Assembly: GCF_000003195.3 (NCBI RefSeq)
Contig: NC_012877.2
Coordinates: 10,852,625-10,916,624, forward strand
DNA: 64,000 nucleotides
Direction: 5' to 3'
From: Sorghum bicolor
Lineage: Eukaryota; Streptophyta; Magnoliopsida; Poales; Poaceae
Shown here: positions 46,430 to 57,668 of the stretch, one piece after another
How the letters are laid out: each line of letters starts with the position of its first letter
Position numbering within the stretch: position 1 is the first letter of the stretch
The notes under the pieces: model-generated
Database searches by the model: none
Told to the model about the DNA's origin: nothing
What the model saw: only the letters and a program-made list of their open reading frames with translations
Made by a program: the position numbers and the translations under genes

Positions 46430-48286
46430 CTTGGAAGCGATAGAGGTGCTAGACCAAAGCTTTTCATAGTTTAGTTCAAGCTCATGATATTTTGTTGTCA
46501 AGCTTGTGAGGCTTTCTTGAGCCAAACTATGATCATTCTTTAGTCTAGCCAAAGATCCATTGAGTGAGGAATGTTCCTTAGTCAATTGCTCATTAGAGTT
46601 TTTGACTAGAGATAATTCTACACCCAATTTCTCAACCCTCTCCTTTTCCTTGGAGAGACATACTTCGAGCCCTTGGTTCTTCTCCCTTTCCTCTAGGAGC
46701 AATTCGCCTTGCGACTCGATGCATGACTCAAGCTTGTCATTAGCGTATATTAGCTTTAGAATTTTAGTTGCAGCAGCTTTACCATATTTCTTAATGAGAT
46801 TGTTGGCATAGTTTTCATCATCTTCATTATCACTATCATAGTCACTAGTGGTTTGAGGCGAGGAGTCAGTTTGTACCTTGTCTCCTTTTGCCATAAGGCA
46901 TGTAGGAGTGTCATCATCGTTATCGGAGAGATTGGCGAAGAGCCTAGGCGATGAGTGGGCGTCGGAGATGAGTGCTGTTGATGAGGCAGCGTTGGTGAAG
47001 ATCTTGTTTGGAGAAGATCTTTCTTGTACGGAGATGGCAGCTACACTCTTCTTCGTATTGTCATCATCATCACTGTCACTGTCAGATTGCCATTCTTGCC
47101 CGAGGTGAGCTTCCCCTTTCTTCTTGTCCTTGTACTTCTTGTCATTTTGTTTGGTGTACCTTGACTTCTTTCCTTTATTGGGACAATCTGCTGCAAGATG
47201 GCCAGTGTCACCACACTCATAGCAAAACCTCTTTCTATATGGCTTGTTTCCTCCATATCTCCTCATCTTATCCTTCTTCATTCTCAAATAGTTCTTGTAG
47301 TTTCCTACCAGCATAGCTTGTTCTTCATCGAGATCATCATCCTCTTTGTGCTTATGCTCACAACATCCTTTGTTGCAATGACTTGACTCACTTCCATGTG
47401 AAGCTGTGAGTGCTATGTTCTTTCTTTGATTTAGGGCTTCTTTGGCTTCATCATCCAAGACTTCATGGTGCATCAACTTTGCTAGCATTTCTTGAGGAGT
47501 CATAGTATGATAGTTGTCTTTCTCCATGATGACAGATGCAAGCATGTTGTTCCTTTGTCTATACACTCTACAAATCTTTCTTGCTGCAGAGTTGTCATCC
47601 CATGTTGTTGCTCCAAGTGCTCTAATTTGATTGATCAATGACATAAACCTATCAAACATGGCTTTTGTTGTTTCTCCCTTAAGTATGCAAAAGTTCTCAA
47701 TCTTGCTTTGTAAGAGTTCAATGTTTCCTACTCTTACACTTTTGTCTCCCTCAAATGACACTTTCAAGGTGTCCCAAATCTGTTTAGCATTTACCATACC
47801 ATTTACTTTGTTGTTGTCTTCCAGAGTGAGACACTGCAGAATCAAAGTGGCAGCTGTTGCATTGAGGTGAAAGTCTCTCTCATCTTCGGGAGTCCATTCA
47901 CTTGAATTCTGTGGTGGACTTACTCCAATGTCCACTACTTCCCAGCATCTTGCGGCAATGAGATGCAACTTCATTCTGTGAGCCCAATCGGTGTATCTTA
48001 TGCCATCAAATGGAGGTGGCTTTCCTGGATTGATCATTGGCAATGTTGGATTCTTGCTTGAACTGCTGTAATCAAACCCAGCGTTGGTGTAGGTCTTTGA
48101 CCCTTTGCTCGCATCTTCATTTCCACCTTCGCCATCCGACTCAAGACTTCTTTTACTTAGGAGTTCTTTCATCTTGTCTAGCTCTTCTTGCATCTTCTTC
48201 ATCTGCTCTTTCTGCTGCAGCTTCAAGGATGCTGTGATTTGTGCTGTGATTTGCTCAACGATTTGTAGTTGAGTTGTTGGATCCAT
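46388..48286 (-). CDS. Copia Gag protein
   Basis: An open frame of 632 residues starting MDPTTQLQIVEQITAQ at the ATG 48286; in-frame extension to 48295 has no ATG. A Gag capsid region of the UBN2 type lies at about residues 100-280 (PPPFDGIRYTDWAHRMK, IWDTLKVSFEG, MFDRFMSLINQIRAL). The CCHC knuckle is CYECGDTGHLAADC, near residue 370. An acidic Ser/Asp-rich middle and a long C-terminal coiled coil (LSKEKERVEKLGVELSLVK) follow. Gag forms the particle in the cytoplasm and binds RNA. The last residues, after about 46430, are probably frameshifted, so the native protein continued into the linker. Confidence 0.85.
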   Translation of the reverse strand: MDPTTQLQIVEQITAQITASLKLQQKEQMKKMQEELDKMKELLSKRSLESDGEGGNEDASKGSKTYTNAGFDYSSSSKNPTLPMINPGKPPPFDGIRYTDWAHRMKLHLIAARCWEVVDIGVSPPQNSSEWTPEDERDFHLNATAATLILQCLTLEDNNKVNGMVNAKQIWDTLKVSFEGDKSVRVGNIELLQSKIENFCILKGETTKAMFDRFMSLINQIRALGATTWDDNSAARKICRVYRQRNNMLASVIMEKDNYHTMTPQEMLAKLMHHEVLDDEAKEALNQRKNIALTASHGSESSHCNKGCCEHKHKEDDDLDEEQAMLVGNYKNYLRMKKDKMRRYGGNKPYRKRFCYECGDTGHLAADCPNKGKKSRYTKQNDKKYKDKKKGEAHLGQEWQSDSDSDDDDNTKKSVAAISVQERSSPNKIFTNAASSTALISDAHSSPRLFANLSDNDDDTPTCLMAKGDKVQTDSSPQTTSDYDSDNEDDENYANNLIKKYGKAAATKILKLIYANDKLESCIESQGELLLEEREKNQGLEVCLSKEKERVEKLGVELSLVKNSNEQLTKEHSSLNGSLARLKNDHSLAQESLTSLTTKYHELELNYEKLWSSTSIASKIQRLLQVKAVKDA

Positions 48287-48333
48287 CTTGACCAATATTG
48301 TTCCTCACGCGGTGAAGCGTTTGTACGAGGAAA

Positions 48334-48348
48334 CCTGCTCTGGTACCA
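48334..48348 (-). other. Copia primer-binding site (tRNA-Met type)
   Basis: On the minus strand TGGTACCAGAGCAGG, two bases inside the 5' LTR, like the usual initiator-Met site TGGTATCAGAGC. Confidence 0.8.
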
Positions 48349-48350
48349 AT

Positions 48351-49917
48351 TGAAAGGATCTAATTGGCCTAGAGGGGGGGGGTGAATAGGCGTATCTTAA
48401 AAACCTGAAACTCAAAATCTCAAGTTGCGGAAGTCAAATGCCTGTCGGTACCACCGACAGTTTGGGCCGGTACTACTGGTGTCACACAGCCAGTACTACC
48501 GATGCAAACTGCTGGTACTACCGACTCCCGAAGACAGCTACGGAATCAGAGTGTAAAAGGCTTAGATTTCAGATCTGAGTTTTACCCCACTTTTCTAGGT
48601 GTAGACGAGGATGTTGTAGAAGTTCCCTTAGCTTAGTCCTTCTCTACACCGTAGATCGACCCTTGTTTACCTGTCGAGAGGTGAAAAGAGATAGCAACAC
48701 AAAGAACACAAACAAGGGTAGTCGAAGCTACCTCCACAGCAAGACAAGGTATTTTTCCCGAGGTTCGGCAATCTCCACTAAGGAGTACCTACGTCCCCGT
48801 TGTTGAGGTGACCACGAAGGTCTGACCACTAAGGTCTCCTCCTCAAGCAACCACAAAGGTTAGCTTGATGTTTCCACTAAGAATCAAGGGGTAATACAAA
48901 CACTTCGGGGTGCCCTCACAAATGAATCAACACGGGCAACCACGAAGAACGCCTAGCCGGCTAGGGTTCCAAGAACCCAAGAGTAACAAACACAAACCAA
49001 ACCGGCAAGACGAGGAACGGAGTGCTCAAGTCACAGATCGAAGCTCCCAACTCTCTAATCTCACTTCTCTAGCTCGAATCTCTCAAGAAATGAAGTCTAG
49101 GAGCAAGAGGGAGAGAGAGTGGGTGAGCCAAAGCTTGGAGACTGTTTTCTCAGATGTGGAGTAGCTAGAATGAGCAAGCTAACGGTTAGAAAAGAGGAGA
49201 AAGCTATTTATACTAGAGTACAGAACACTGGCCGGTACTACCGGTGCAAGCACCGGTACCACCGGCGTCCCCAGATCTAAACGTGAAAAGGGTGAGGAAG
49301 ATGCGAGAAAATTGCCTACCGGTACTACCGGCCTTGGGCCGGTACCACCGGCCAGCGCCGGTACCACCGGTGGAAGGCCGGTACCACCGGCAGTGCAAAA
49401 TCTCGCAAAACAGTAGTTCTGCGAGAATTTTGCCTGCCGGTACTACCGACGTTTCACCGGTACTACCGGTCAAAGCCCGGTACTACCGGTAGTTCATTTT
49501 CTCGCAAAACCCAGGAGAGAACTGGCACTGCCGGTACCACCGGCCTTGAGGGCCGATACTACCGGCTCACCCTGGCAGAGGAGAAACTTTCCAGAAGTTC
49601 GTGCGTGCAAGTGTGTCTCTCAAGCGCAAAACCTAAGTTGACTTGAGCACCTTTATCCTCATCTTACCGACTCAATTTGCATCCCTCTTGATAGTGCGGC
49701 GTTTCCTATAACTCAAACAAGAAATAAAACTAGGTGGCTCCTTGAGTTGAAACGTCGCTTATATGAAGAAATTTTAGGGGTGCTGTGATTCACCAAATGT
49801 GTAGGTTTGATTCCATCAATGAACTAACACCTGTAGATTACACTTGATAGACATGTTAGTCCCTAATTTGATTGTCATTAATTATCAAAACCCACACCGG
49901 GGGCGAATGCACTTACA
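48351..49917 (-). repeat. Copia 5' LTR
   Basis: It is 1,567 bp and uninterrupted, so it shows the empty GCTAG target of Athila-1. Eleven CCGGTAC words lie at 49231-49567 and the TATA box TATAAATAG at 49204-49212. On the minus strand it runs TGTAAGTGC to GATCCTTTCA. Confidence 0.93.
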
Positions 49918-49960
49918 ATGTTCCTGGCTTGGGGTTGATCTACGAGGACGTCGATCTCTT

Positions 49961-49973
49961 AAGGGGGTGAGGA
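49961..49973 (+). other. Cassandra polypurine tract
   Basis: AAGGGGGTGAGGA directly before TGTAACACACGG of the right LTR. Confidence 0.8.
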
Positions 49974-50254
49974 TGTAACACACGGCTCAGGGCTTAATAG
50001 GATTAATAAGAGACTCATACCAACAAGTTGCAACTTCTTTTCCGGGAGCCTATCTCGAAAGAACTCTAAAGTTAAGCGTGCTTGGCCTAGAGCAATTTAG
50101 GGATGGGTGACCGACCGGGAAGTAGTTCCTGGGTGCGCGCGAGTGAGGACAAAGTGTGCAGAAAAGACGAAGTGTTGGTCTGTGGAGACTGATTATGTCC
50201 TAGAAAAGCTGCCAGATGTAAGCGGGCCCGGCCTCGTAGAGGCGGGACGTTACA
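49974..50254 (+). repeat. Cassandra 3' LTR
   Basis: It is 281 bp, with six differences from 278-558. 5S-like boxes are at 50069-50085 and 50101-50112. The flanking CGTCT compares with CATCT on the left. Confidence 0.9.
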
Positions 50255-50280
50255 CGTCTGGATACACACGCGTTAGATTT

Positions 50281-50345
50281 AAACCTACAGGTGGAGGGGT
50301 TTAAGTGAAAAAACCCACAGGTGGAGGGGTTTAAGTGAAAAAACC
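50281..50345 (+). repeat. 30-bp tandem duplication beside the inverted repeat
   Basis: Two units of exactly 30 bp (50281-50310, 50311-50340) differ by one base, followed by a partial third (aaacc). They lie between Cassandra and the right inverted-repeat arm. Confidence 0.85.
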
Positions 50346-50347
50346 TC

Positions 50348-50430
50348 AGACGTTGGATCTAGATTCTATGGTCTTAATTGGTGGTTGCATAGGTTGTATA
50401 CGAAGCTGGGTTGCATATGATACGTTGCCT
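50348..50430 (-). repeat. Right arm of the inverted repeat
   Basis: Complementary to 195-277 at about 85%. Together with the left arm it forms the oldest identifiable layer of the nest. Confidence 0.6.
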
Positions 50431-50544
50431 TACCTAGGTGCACCCAGCTACCAAGTTTGTGTATTTAACTGTACTTTTTTATTATGTTTTATGACCAGCG
50501 AAAGGTGTGCTTTTTCTTTCGATCCATTTCTAAGAACTAAGGGG

Positions 50545-52816
50545 TTGTACATTTATGGTGATAGGCCTAAAAAAACTGATACATTCTAAATATTGTTTGC
50601 AAAGTTATATCAAGATTATCTAAAGCTAATCCATAGGATGTTGTCCTTGCCAACAACTCCAATTTAAGCTTGCTACACTACAGAGCTCCTATCTTTCAGG
50701 GAGCTGTGATTCTGCACGAAACACTACATGAACTTCACACGAAAAAACAAGACGGTGTAATTTTTAAAATAGACTTTGAAAAAGCTTATGATAAAGTGAA
50801 CTGGAACTTTCTACAACAAACTTTAAGGATGAAAGGTTTTTCACAAAAGTGGTGTCAATGGATACAACACTTCACAGAAGGAGGTAATGTAAATATTAAA
50901 GTTAATGATCAATTAGGACCATATTTTTAGAAAAAAAAGGGGTTGAGGCAAGGTGATCCCATGTCACCCATACTTTTTAACATAGTAGTTGACATGTTGG
51001 CCATACTAATTGCTAGAGCAAAGGAAGATGGCCAGGTAGAAGGGATTATCACCCATCTTATTCAAGATGGACTTTCCATCCTTCAGTATGCAGATGACAC
51101 AGTGATTTTTATGAGCCATGATGTTGAAAAGGCTGTCAATATGAAGTTATTGCTCAGTACTTTTGAGCAACTATCTGGCCTAAAAATTAATTTTCATAAA
51201 AGTGAGGTCTTTTGTTTTGGAAAAGCAAAAGATCACGAAGAGTTTTATTCGCAACTTTTTGGATGTGTCATTGGGAAATTCCCCTTTCGTTACTTGGGGT
51301 TGCCTATGCATTTCAAAAAACTCTTTAACAAAGATTGGAAGAACATTGAAGAGAGAATTGAAAAGAGACTTAGTAGTTGGAAAGGTAAAATGTTAACAGT
51401 TGGCGGTCGTTTGGTCCTCATAAACTCAGTACTATCTAGTTTACCTATGTTTATGATGTCCTTCTTTGAGCTACCAAAAGGTGTTCTGGAAAAGATTGAC
51501 TGCTTTAGATCACGGTTTTACTGGCAAAACGATCAGCATAAAAGAAAATATAGATTGTTTAAATGGGAAATTATGTGTCAACCTAAGGAGCAGGGCGGTC
51601 TTGGGATTCAAAACTTAGAAGTTCAAAATAAATGCTTGCTTAGCAAGTGGTTGTTCAAGCTTTTAAATGAGGATGGGTTGTGGCAGGAATTACTAAGAAA
51701 CAAGTATATTAAAACTAAGACTTTAGGAAGTTGTGTAAAGAAACTTCTGAACTCATGCTTCTGGAAAAGCCTTATGAATGTTAAAGATACTTTTCTTAGA
51801 TATGGATATTTTAATGTAAAGGATGGGTCACAAACCAGATTTTGGGTGGATACTTGGCTAGGTAATAAACCCCTTAAGGATAAATTTCCTGCGTTATTTA
51901 GTATTGTTAGGAGAAAGCAAGATTCGATTGCAATAGTGTTGAACACCCCTACACTAAATATTTCTTTCCGTAGAAATTTAGTAGGGGCAAATTTAACTAA
52001 CTGGAATAGAATTGTGGCTTCTTTACAACAACTTAGCTTATCGCAGGAAAAGGATGTGTTCTTTTGGGGCCTAAAGGCATCTGGGGTTTTTACAGTCGAG
52101 TCTATGTATGCTGCTTTAATTAACAATGGGGTGAGAGTGTCACAAGATATTTGGCAAACAAAACTTTCAATGAAAATAAAGATTTTCATGTGGTATTTGA
52201 AAAGAGGAGTGATTCTAACCAAGGATAACTTGGCAAGGAGGAATTGGCATGGAGACAAAACTTGTTGTGTCTGCCATTCCTTGGAAACGTTACAACACCT
52301 CTTTTTTGATTGTGTCTATGCTAAATTTTTGTGGCGCTCTATACACATACTTTTTGGGATTGTACCTCCTTTGAATATAGATGATTTATTTGTTAACTGG
52401 TCAAAACGGGGAAATAAGAAGTATAATACATTGTTATTAATGGCAGCTGCAGCACTCTTTTGGGCAATATGGATAACAAGAAATGAAATAGTTTTTGACA
52501 AATGCAAACCAAAATCTTTTTTGCAGGTACTGTTTCGGGGCACGCACTGGCTGCGTCAGTGGGCGAACTTGCAGCGGTATGATTTGAAAGATCAAATGAT
52601 CTATGCAGCGCAACACCTAGAGACGTCGGCTTTAGATTTCTTTGGCTCCAATAGTTGGCTGTCACATAGATTTGTCGGTTTTGCTTAGTCAAGAAGTTTC
52701 TTTTGTTTCCATAGTCGTGTGAGCGGTTGTGTGCTCAAATTTGGACTTTGTAATAATTGGTCTGATTCTACCTTTTGGTAGATGAAGCCGGATATTTTAT
52801 CCATTATCTAAAAAAA
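50545..52816 (+). mobile_element. 5'-truncated LINE with broken ORF2
   Basis: A non-LTR retrotransposon fragment. An RT frame starts in degraded sequence near 50550 and is clear from about 50700: VIFKIDFEKAYDKVNW, then GLRQGDPMSPILFN and YADDTVIFM, the catalytic motifs of a plant L1-type RT, with YLGLPMHFKK thereafter. A C-terminal zinc-binding RT-associated domain (zf-RVT) follows (WQTKLSMKIKIFMW, CCVCHSLETLQHLFFDC). The frame is the same throughout 50670-52688 except a TAG at 50928-50930. The 3' tail reaches ttatctaaaaaaa at 52816, a short A-tail. The endonuclease and ORF1 are missing. Start is approximate; no target duplication was confirmed. Confidence 0.88.
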
Positions 52817-53353
52817 CGTATAATTGTGGTCTTCATATAGTCTTAGATAAACTCCAACCGTATGTTCAAATTTGACACATGTTCCAACAACTAGGGACAT
52901 GCGATCCAAATTTTGCTTCCTATTTCTTAGGGCACCTGTAATGTTAGTTACTGGCTCTAAGCCAACTTCTCTAATAGTGCTAACTTTTAGCACATAACTT
53001 TTAATATGGATAGTCGTGCACGACACTCTCTCGTAACCTCAAAATGTGTGTGAGAGCTTAGCTCTTAATTAAGAGCTAGCTTTTCTATCTCCTTCTATTA
53101 AAATATGAGGAAAAATGCTTAGAGTTAGCTTAAAAGTCGATTGTTGGAGCTGTTTTTAATAGACTTCAACCAACCAATCACATTTGTCTCTCCATACTCC
53201 ACTCACCTCTATGTCCAAATTAGGATATAGGAGAGGTATTATCCACACTGATCGGTCTGCTTTTATCCGTAAGCCTTGATCATCACCAACATATTGACCC
53301 TAACTCAATTACAACTCATTGAAGATATTAGCCCACTAAATATCACTTAATTA
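52817..53353. other. Non-coding stretch with an 18-bp palindrome
   Basis: No gene. AGCTCTTAATTAAGAGCT at 53060-53077 is a perfect palindrome. The surrounding sequence (ctgtaatgttagtt, gttggagctg) has a MITE-like flavour but no matching terminal repeats were found. Confidence 0.4.
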
Positions 53354-53623
53354 TAGAGATGAAAACGGTACAAATATTTTTCGACCGAGACCGAATTCGT
53401 TTAGAGAGGTTCAGATCTGTCAGTATCCGAGTTCGAATATTCAACATCTGATACCGTATCCATATCCAAATACTTAAATTGTATATTTATGGTGTCGTCA
53501 TCTAATCGTATCTTATCTGACATGATTAACATTATTTGTATTTGAATCCGAATCCGATCGGAAATATGAAAACAAATATGGTATCAGTGATATTTGTCTG
53601 TGTCCGATCCGTTTTCATCCCTA
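53354..53623. mobile_element. hAT-type MITE with perfect 8-bp duplication
   Basis: Terminal inverted repeats TAGAGATGAAAACGG and CCGTTTTCATCCCTA (one mismatch) bound 270 bp. CTTAATTA flanks both sides (53346-53353, 53624-53631). The 8-bp duplication and TAGGGATGAAAACGG end are typical of hAT MITEs. Confidence 0.9.
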
Positions 53624-53631
53624 CTTAATTA

Positions 53632-53968
53632 CCAAAATCAAATTTTGAGCTTTTACAAACCCTTACATCCTGTGACTAATAACTAATTAGTGGGACGTTC
53701 TAGAGCAACACATCACTTATGTGGTCTTCAAGGTTTCCAATACGGAACGTGAGATAGACAAATGTTTATAGCACGATATTCGATTTGGCGCGAGGATGGA
53801 CGCAACCATGAGGACGAGCTCGATATTCTGTCATAAAGTCTGTTTCCTTTTCCGATTGTAACAGGTTAAAGCGGGTGTAAAAGTAGTAAGCAAACCGATC
53901 ATCCAAACAATATTTTTTGGGAGTAGTTTGTATAATTTCCCAGACCTATATTTCACTAAAGTATCTTA
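53632..53968. other. Non-coding, nothing recognised
   Basis: No ORF, RNA or repeat that I can support. Confidence 0.4.
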
Positions 53969-54149
53969 TCTTTATATTATTAATTAGAGGCCCAATGGAG
54001 GTATCACGTTAATTCTCATTAGATGCGCTAAGACAAAAAATAAATTCTAAAAATTCTCATGATAAATAGAAAAATCTAGCCTTTAATTTGGTAGACTCTA
54101 ATCATCATCATCGATAATAGCTATCAGATCTATTATAATTATAAAAAAA

Positions 54150-54545
54150 ATATCCACTTATACCATTATGAGAAATACATAAAGCAACCCTCTAATTTTG
54201 CATAAAAAAATACCCGTATCTACCTTTACGAAAGATAATTCAGAACAACCCCATAAATCTTTATATAGATTACCCACATCTGTCACTATGAAACATAATT
54301 TAAAATAACCCCGTTATATTGCATCTAAATTACCCACTATTATGACAGATAATTTAAAATAACCCTCTAATGTTGTATCTAGATTACCCACATCTATCAT
54401 TATGAAATATAATTTAAAATATAACCCACTATTTTTGTATATAGATTACTCACATATGTCATTACGAAAGATAATTTAAAATACATAACAATTATTTGTA
54501 AATTATCCACCTTTGTAATTATGAAAGATCATGAAAAATAACCTC
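54150..54545 (+). repeat. Degenerate tandem repeat of about 60 bp inside the Helitron
   Basis: About seven units with a shared core like tacccacatctgtcattatgaaagataatttaaaataaccc in strongly diverged form; cores near 54210, 54285, 54331, 54387, 54448 and 54506. One unit is shortened. A few diverged units recur at about 58440-58600. Confidence 0.65.
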
Positions 54546-54705
54546 CTAAATTTACTTTCAACCTAACCATATATGTTGTTATGGAAGAATATAAATCACC
54601 TTTATATTTGTATTTAGCTCAACGATTTTAATAGTAATATGTGCTATTACAAAAAATAAATTAATATCCACAAAGTATGAAATATCTCTAAATTATAAAC
54701 TTCTA

Positions 54706-57668
54706 TGTAACACCCAAAAATTTTATTTCTTTTAAATAGATGAAATGAATTTAAATGAATTTATTTTGTGAGCATTTTCAATATAGGAAAATAAATAAAT
54801 TTGGAGAAATTAAAATTTAATATAAGTTTAGAATAATAATTTTTGTTGCATTCATGCTGGAGCATTTCTTTTGTGATGATTGGTTGGAAAAACAAAATGA
54901 TTTATTAATTTTCTTTTCCTGCTCAAATTTCAATTGGAAATTTGGTAATAAAAAAAAGGAAAAAAAATCGAATTTCTTTCCCCCTCCTCCTTTCGCCCTT
55001 TAGGCCCAACCCCCCCCCCCCCACGCTCCCCCTATCTGGGCCGAGGCCCAGCTGGCCGGTTTTTCCCCCCTTCCCCCTCTCTCCCTGGCGGCTGACGCGT
55101 GGGGCCCACCCGTCAGGTCCATCCCCTTCCCCAAACCATCGCCTGCTTCTCCCTCTCTCTGCTAAAACCGCCAAGCCGCGCCCACCCCGCTCCCCCACGT
55201 TCCCTCCCCACGCCTCGGCTTTAAGTTGGAGAAAACCCCGCACGCCCGAGCTTTCTCCCCCTCCCCATTTTCTTCTCTCCCTGCCTCTGCTCCTCTCTAC
55301 TCGCGCAGAAAACCATCGCCGGAGAAACAAGCGCCGCCGCGCGTCGTTCCTCCATTTGGAGCCCTTTTCGCCGCGTTTCGTCGCATTGGTGAGCCTCCTC
55401 TCCCCTCCCGCTCTCTCCCCATCCAATTCCCGAGCAAATTGGGGCTTTCTAGCGCCCTGGCCACGCTCGCCGGAGAGCTTCATGGCCGCCGGCCATGGAG
55501 CGGGCAGGACGGGCTCTCCCCGGTCGCGCCGAGGCCGGGAGCGAGTTCCCTTCATCCTCCTCTTTCTCTAGAAGCTTTCAGATCGAAAAACCACGGCCTG
55601 TAGCCCTCTCGCGACCTTCTCCGGCGACCTCCGCCTCGTCGGGCATGGCAGCGCCGCCGCGCCTTCCTTCCCCTCCGGCCGGCGCGCCACCTCCTTCCCT
55701 CCCTCTGTTTCTTTCTTCTAATCTCGGCCGTCCGTTCGCGATCTGATGGCCCAGAGAGCCCCGTACCCCTTCGCGGGTCGGTTTTGCTAAAGAAACCCTC
55801 TGGAATTTAGGATTCGAGCCGCAGTCCTTAGCGCCTTCGAGTGAAATACGCTTTGTCTTTTAGAAAGCGTATTATCCGTCGGTTAGGTCAAAATACGCTT
55901 TCAGGAAATTACAGAATTGCCACTGAACTTGTTTTGGCCAAAAAATATTCGTTATAGCTCCGATTTGACCCGTTCGAATTGCGTTAGATTCGTATTTAAA
56001 TTCTCTACATGTTAGTACTACTGTTTCTGTAGTTTGTCACTTTTTATTTTCAGGGTTAGGTTTAATTAATTAAATGCCTATAGGAAATCACCGGAAATTC
56101 GTAACTTGATCGTTTTAGCTCTGATTTTTGTGACCTTCGTATATATGTGATCGTAGCGTAACGTAGGTTATGTTTTTAAATATTTTGTTTCATTTTTGAT
56201 CTGTTGGTGTACTGTTCTAACTAAAGAATTGTTTGCTTGTATGATTGAACTTGGAATGTGTGTTGTTGTGTGGTACCGATCGAGCGCAGACGGTGACGTG
56301 TCCGTAGGTGATCCCTTTTACTCCGAGGAGCAGCAGGACCAGCAGCAGTCCCCCTTCACCGAAGGCAAGTATAACATGGGTTTACCTTGTACACCTATTC
56401 ACTTAATTAATTACGCATCTGCATGTGTCTAATTTTGATAACCCTAAGGACATCCTAGCTACCTGACTATATATTTATGACACCTATGGGTAGAATGCAT
56501 GTGGGTAGCTTTGCTAGTGCTTTAATTAATTGAGACTTTACTATCACTCTCTCTTTAAAGAATATGATGACAAATGTGGGAAAAGGGCTATGGTGCAATT
56601 GACTTCGGTCAGGTTGACCTAGACCCTCCGTAAGGACTTCTCTGTAAGCGACCATCCGGGACATACAGTGCAACCGTGATGGTTATATGGCTCTAACTTT
56701 AGCTCAGTAATAGGATCTCATCTAACTGGTTAGAGGTTACCCGAAAGGGCGCAAGAGGGGCTTGCCACTTTGGGTATAGAACTGCTTCTGTTTCTATATG
56801 TATAGCCGTGATGGAAATGTGCCACAGGAAAGGGGGTTCTCTATATCTGCCTGCCGAGGAAATCTCGCGGCCCTAACTGGTTAGACGTGGCCTATGGAAG
56901 GCTTCATAGTGTTCCTTGCCCGTTCACCTTGGCAGTGTTAGTGGGTCTTGCAAACCCCGGGCATATGGGTAACACGACTTACGGGAAAAGTGCACACCTC
57001 TGCGCAGAGTTTGATCAAACTGGTATACTAGCCGTGCTCTCGGACATGAGCGGCCTTGGACCCTTACGGAATAGTTGGGTGTGGATGGTTATGGGGAAAT
57101 AACTGATGAAAATCTGACGCATTGATCGTGATGATTGATGTGGTTTAACCGTGATGGTGATGGTGTTAGCCGTGATGGTTAACGGTGTTATTATCATGTA
57201 CTCATTTGGGTTAATCGGGAGCTTAAGCATAATTTATGATTTAAATAGGATTAAAACATTGACCAATTAAAATGCTAACGGCAGTAGCCAGTGTCTGACC
57301 TTTTTGAGCCGCATAAAATCCTATGTTATGCTTGCGGAGTACGAGATGTACTCACGCTTGTCTTTTTATTTCTTTTGGACAAAAATCCCGAATGGGTAAC
57401 AGATGACAGTTACTACGAGGAATTCTCGGAGGACTTCGAGGTTGGCGATCCCCCAGTCGGTTGTCCCTGTGTTGGAGCTATCATATCATAGCTAGTTATG
57501 AGTTATATTTTCCATTTGTCGCAGACTTTGATATATTTGTGTTGTAATAACGTGATGTAAGACACTTGTGATGATACATTTGTAATTTGTCGACTTGTGT
57601 GCGCGACTATTCCTGGGACGCACATGAGATTATTGTACTCAAATTTATCTTTAAATTTGGGTGTGACA
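54706..57668 (+). repeat. Solo LTR, 2,963 bp, gypsy-like
   Basis: Begins TGTAACACCCAAAAATTT and ends AAATTTGGGTGTGACA; these ends are inverted copies with one mismatch in the first 10 bases. The duplication TTCTA is perfect (54701-54705, 57669-57673). TGTAACACCC...GGGTGTGACA ends are usual in chromovirus-type gypsy LTRs. No primer site, gag or pol, so this is the product of LTR-LTR recombination. The interior has a CT-rich GC-rich block (54970-55750) that gives long spurious ORFs on both strands. Strand is arbitrary. Confidence 0.88.

Larger units (their letters stand above)
713..49917 (-). mobile_element. Ty1/copia retrotransposon, Maximus/SIRE-like, twice interrupted
   Basis: It is oriented on the minus strand: 5' LTR at 48351-49917, primer-binding site, gag, pol with the domain order protease-integrase-RT-RNase H, a third ORF, polypurine tract, and 3' LTR at 713-11490. 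The ATGTT duplication is perfect (708-712 and 49918-49922). Removing Athila-1 and Athila-2 leaves about 12.2 kb. Length, tRNA-Met site, long gag and a plant-transposon-domain ORF after pol all fit the Maximus/SIRE lineage. LTRs differ at about 19 of roughly 1,560 aligned sites plus small indels. Gag has an open frame; pol is split and frameshifted; the third ORF has three stops, so this copy cannot act alone. Confidence 0.93.
278..50254 (+). mobile_element. Cassandra TRIM retrotransposon, split by a 49-kb nest
   Basis: This is a terminal-repeat retrotransposon in miniature. It has two 281-bp LTRs (278-558 and 49974-50254), a TGGTATCAGAGCC primer-binding site three bases after the left LTR, and a polypurine tract (49961-49973) before the right LTR. 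Once the copia at 713-49917 is removed, the internal region is only about 205 bp and encodes nothing. The LTRs carry a 5S rRNA-like segment, the hallmark of Cassandra. Ends are TGTAACA and GTTACA. The flanking 5-mers are CATCT and CGTCT, a target duplication with one mismatch. The LTRs differ at about 6 of 281 sites. Such elements encode no proteins and depend on others to move. Confidence 0.9.

Noticed and set aside
713..49917. Reading the CCGGTAC words as host-gene or microRNA sites
   Set aside because: They are confined to the copia LTRs and its spacer and do not form a hairpin precursor of suitable length.
54942..55571. ORFs of about 210 codons on both strands
   Set aside because: They are complementary low-complexity Pro/Ser and Arg/Gly frames from the CT-rich block of the solo LTR.
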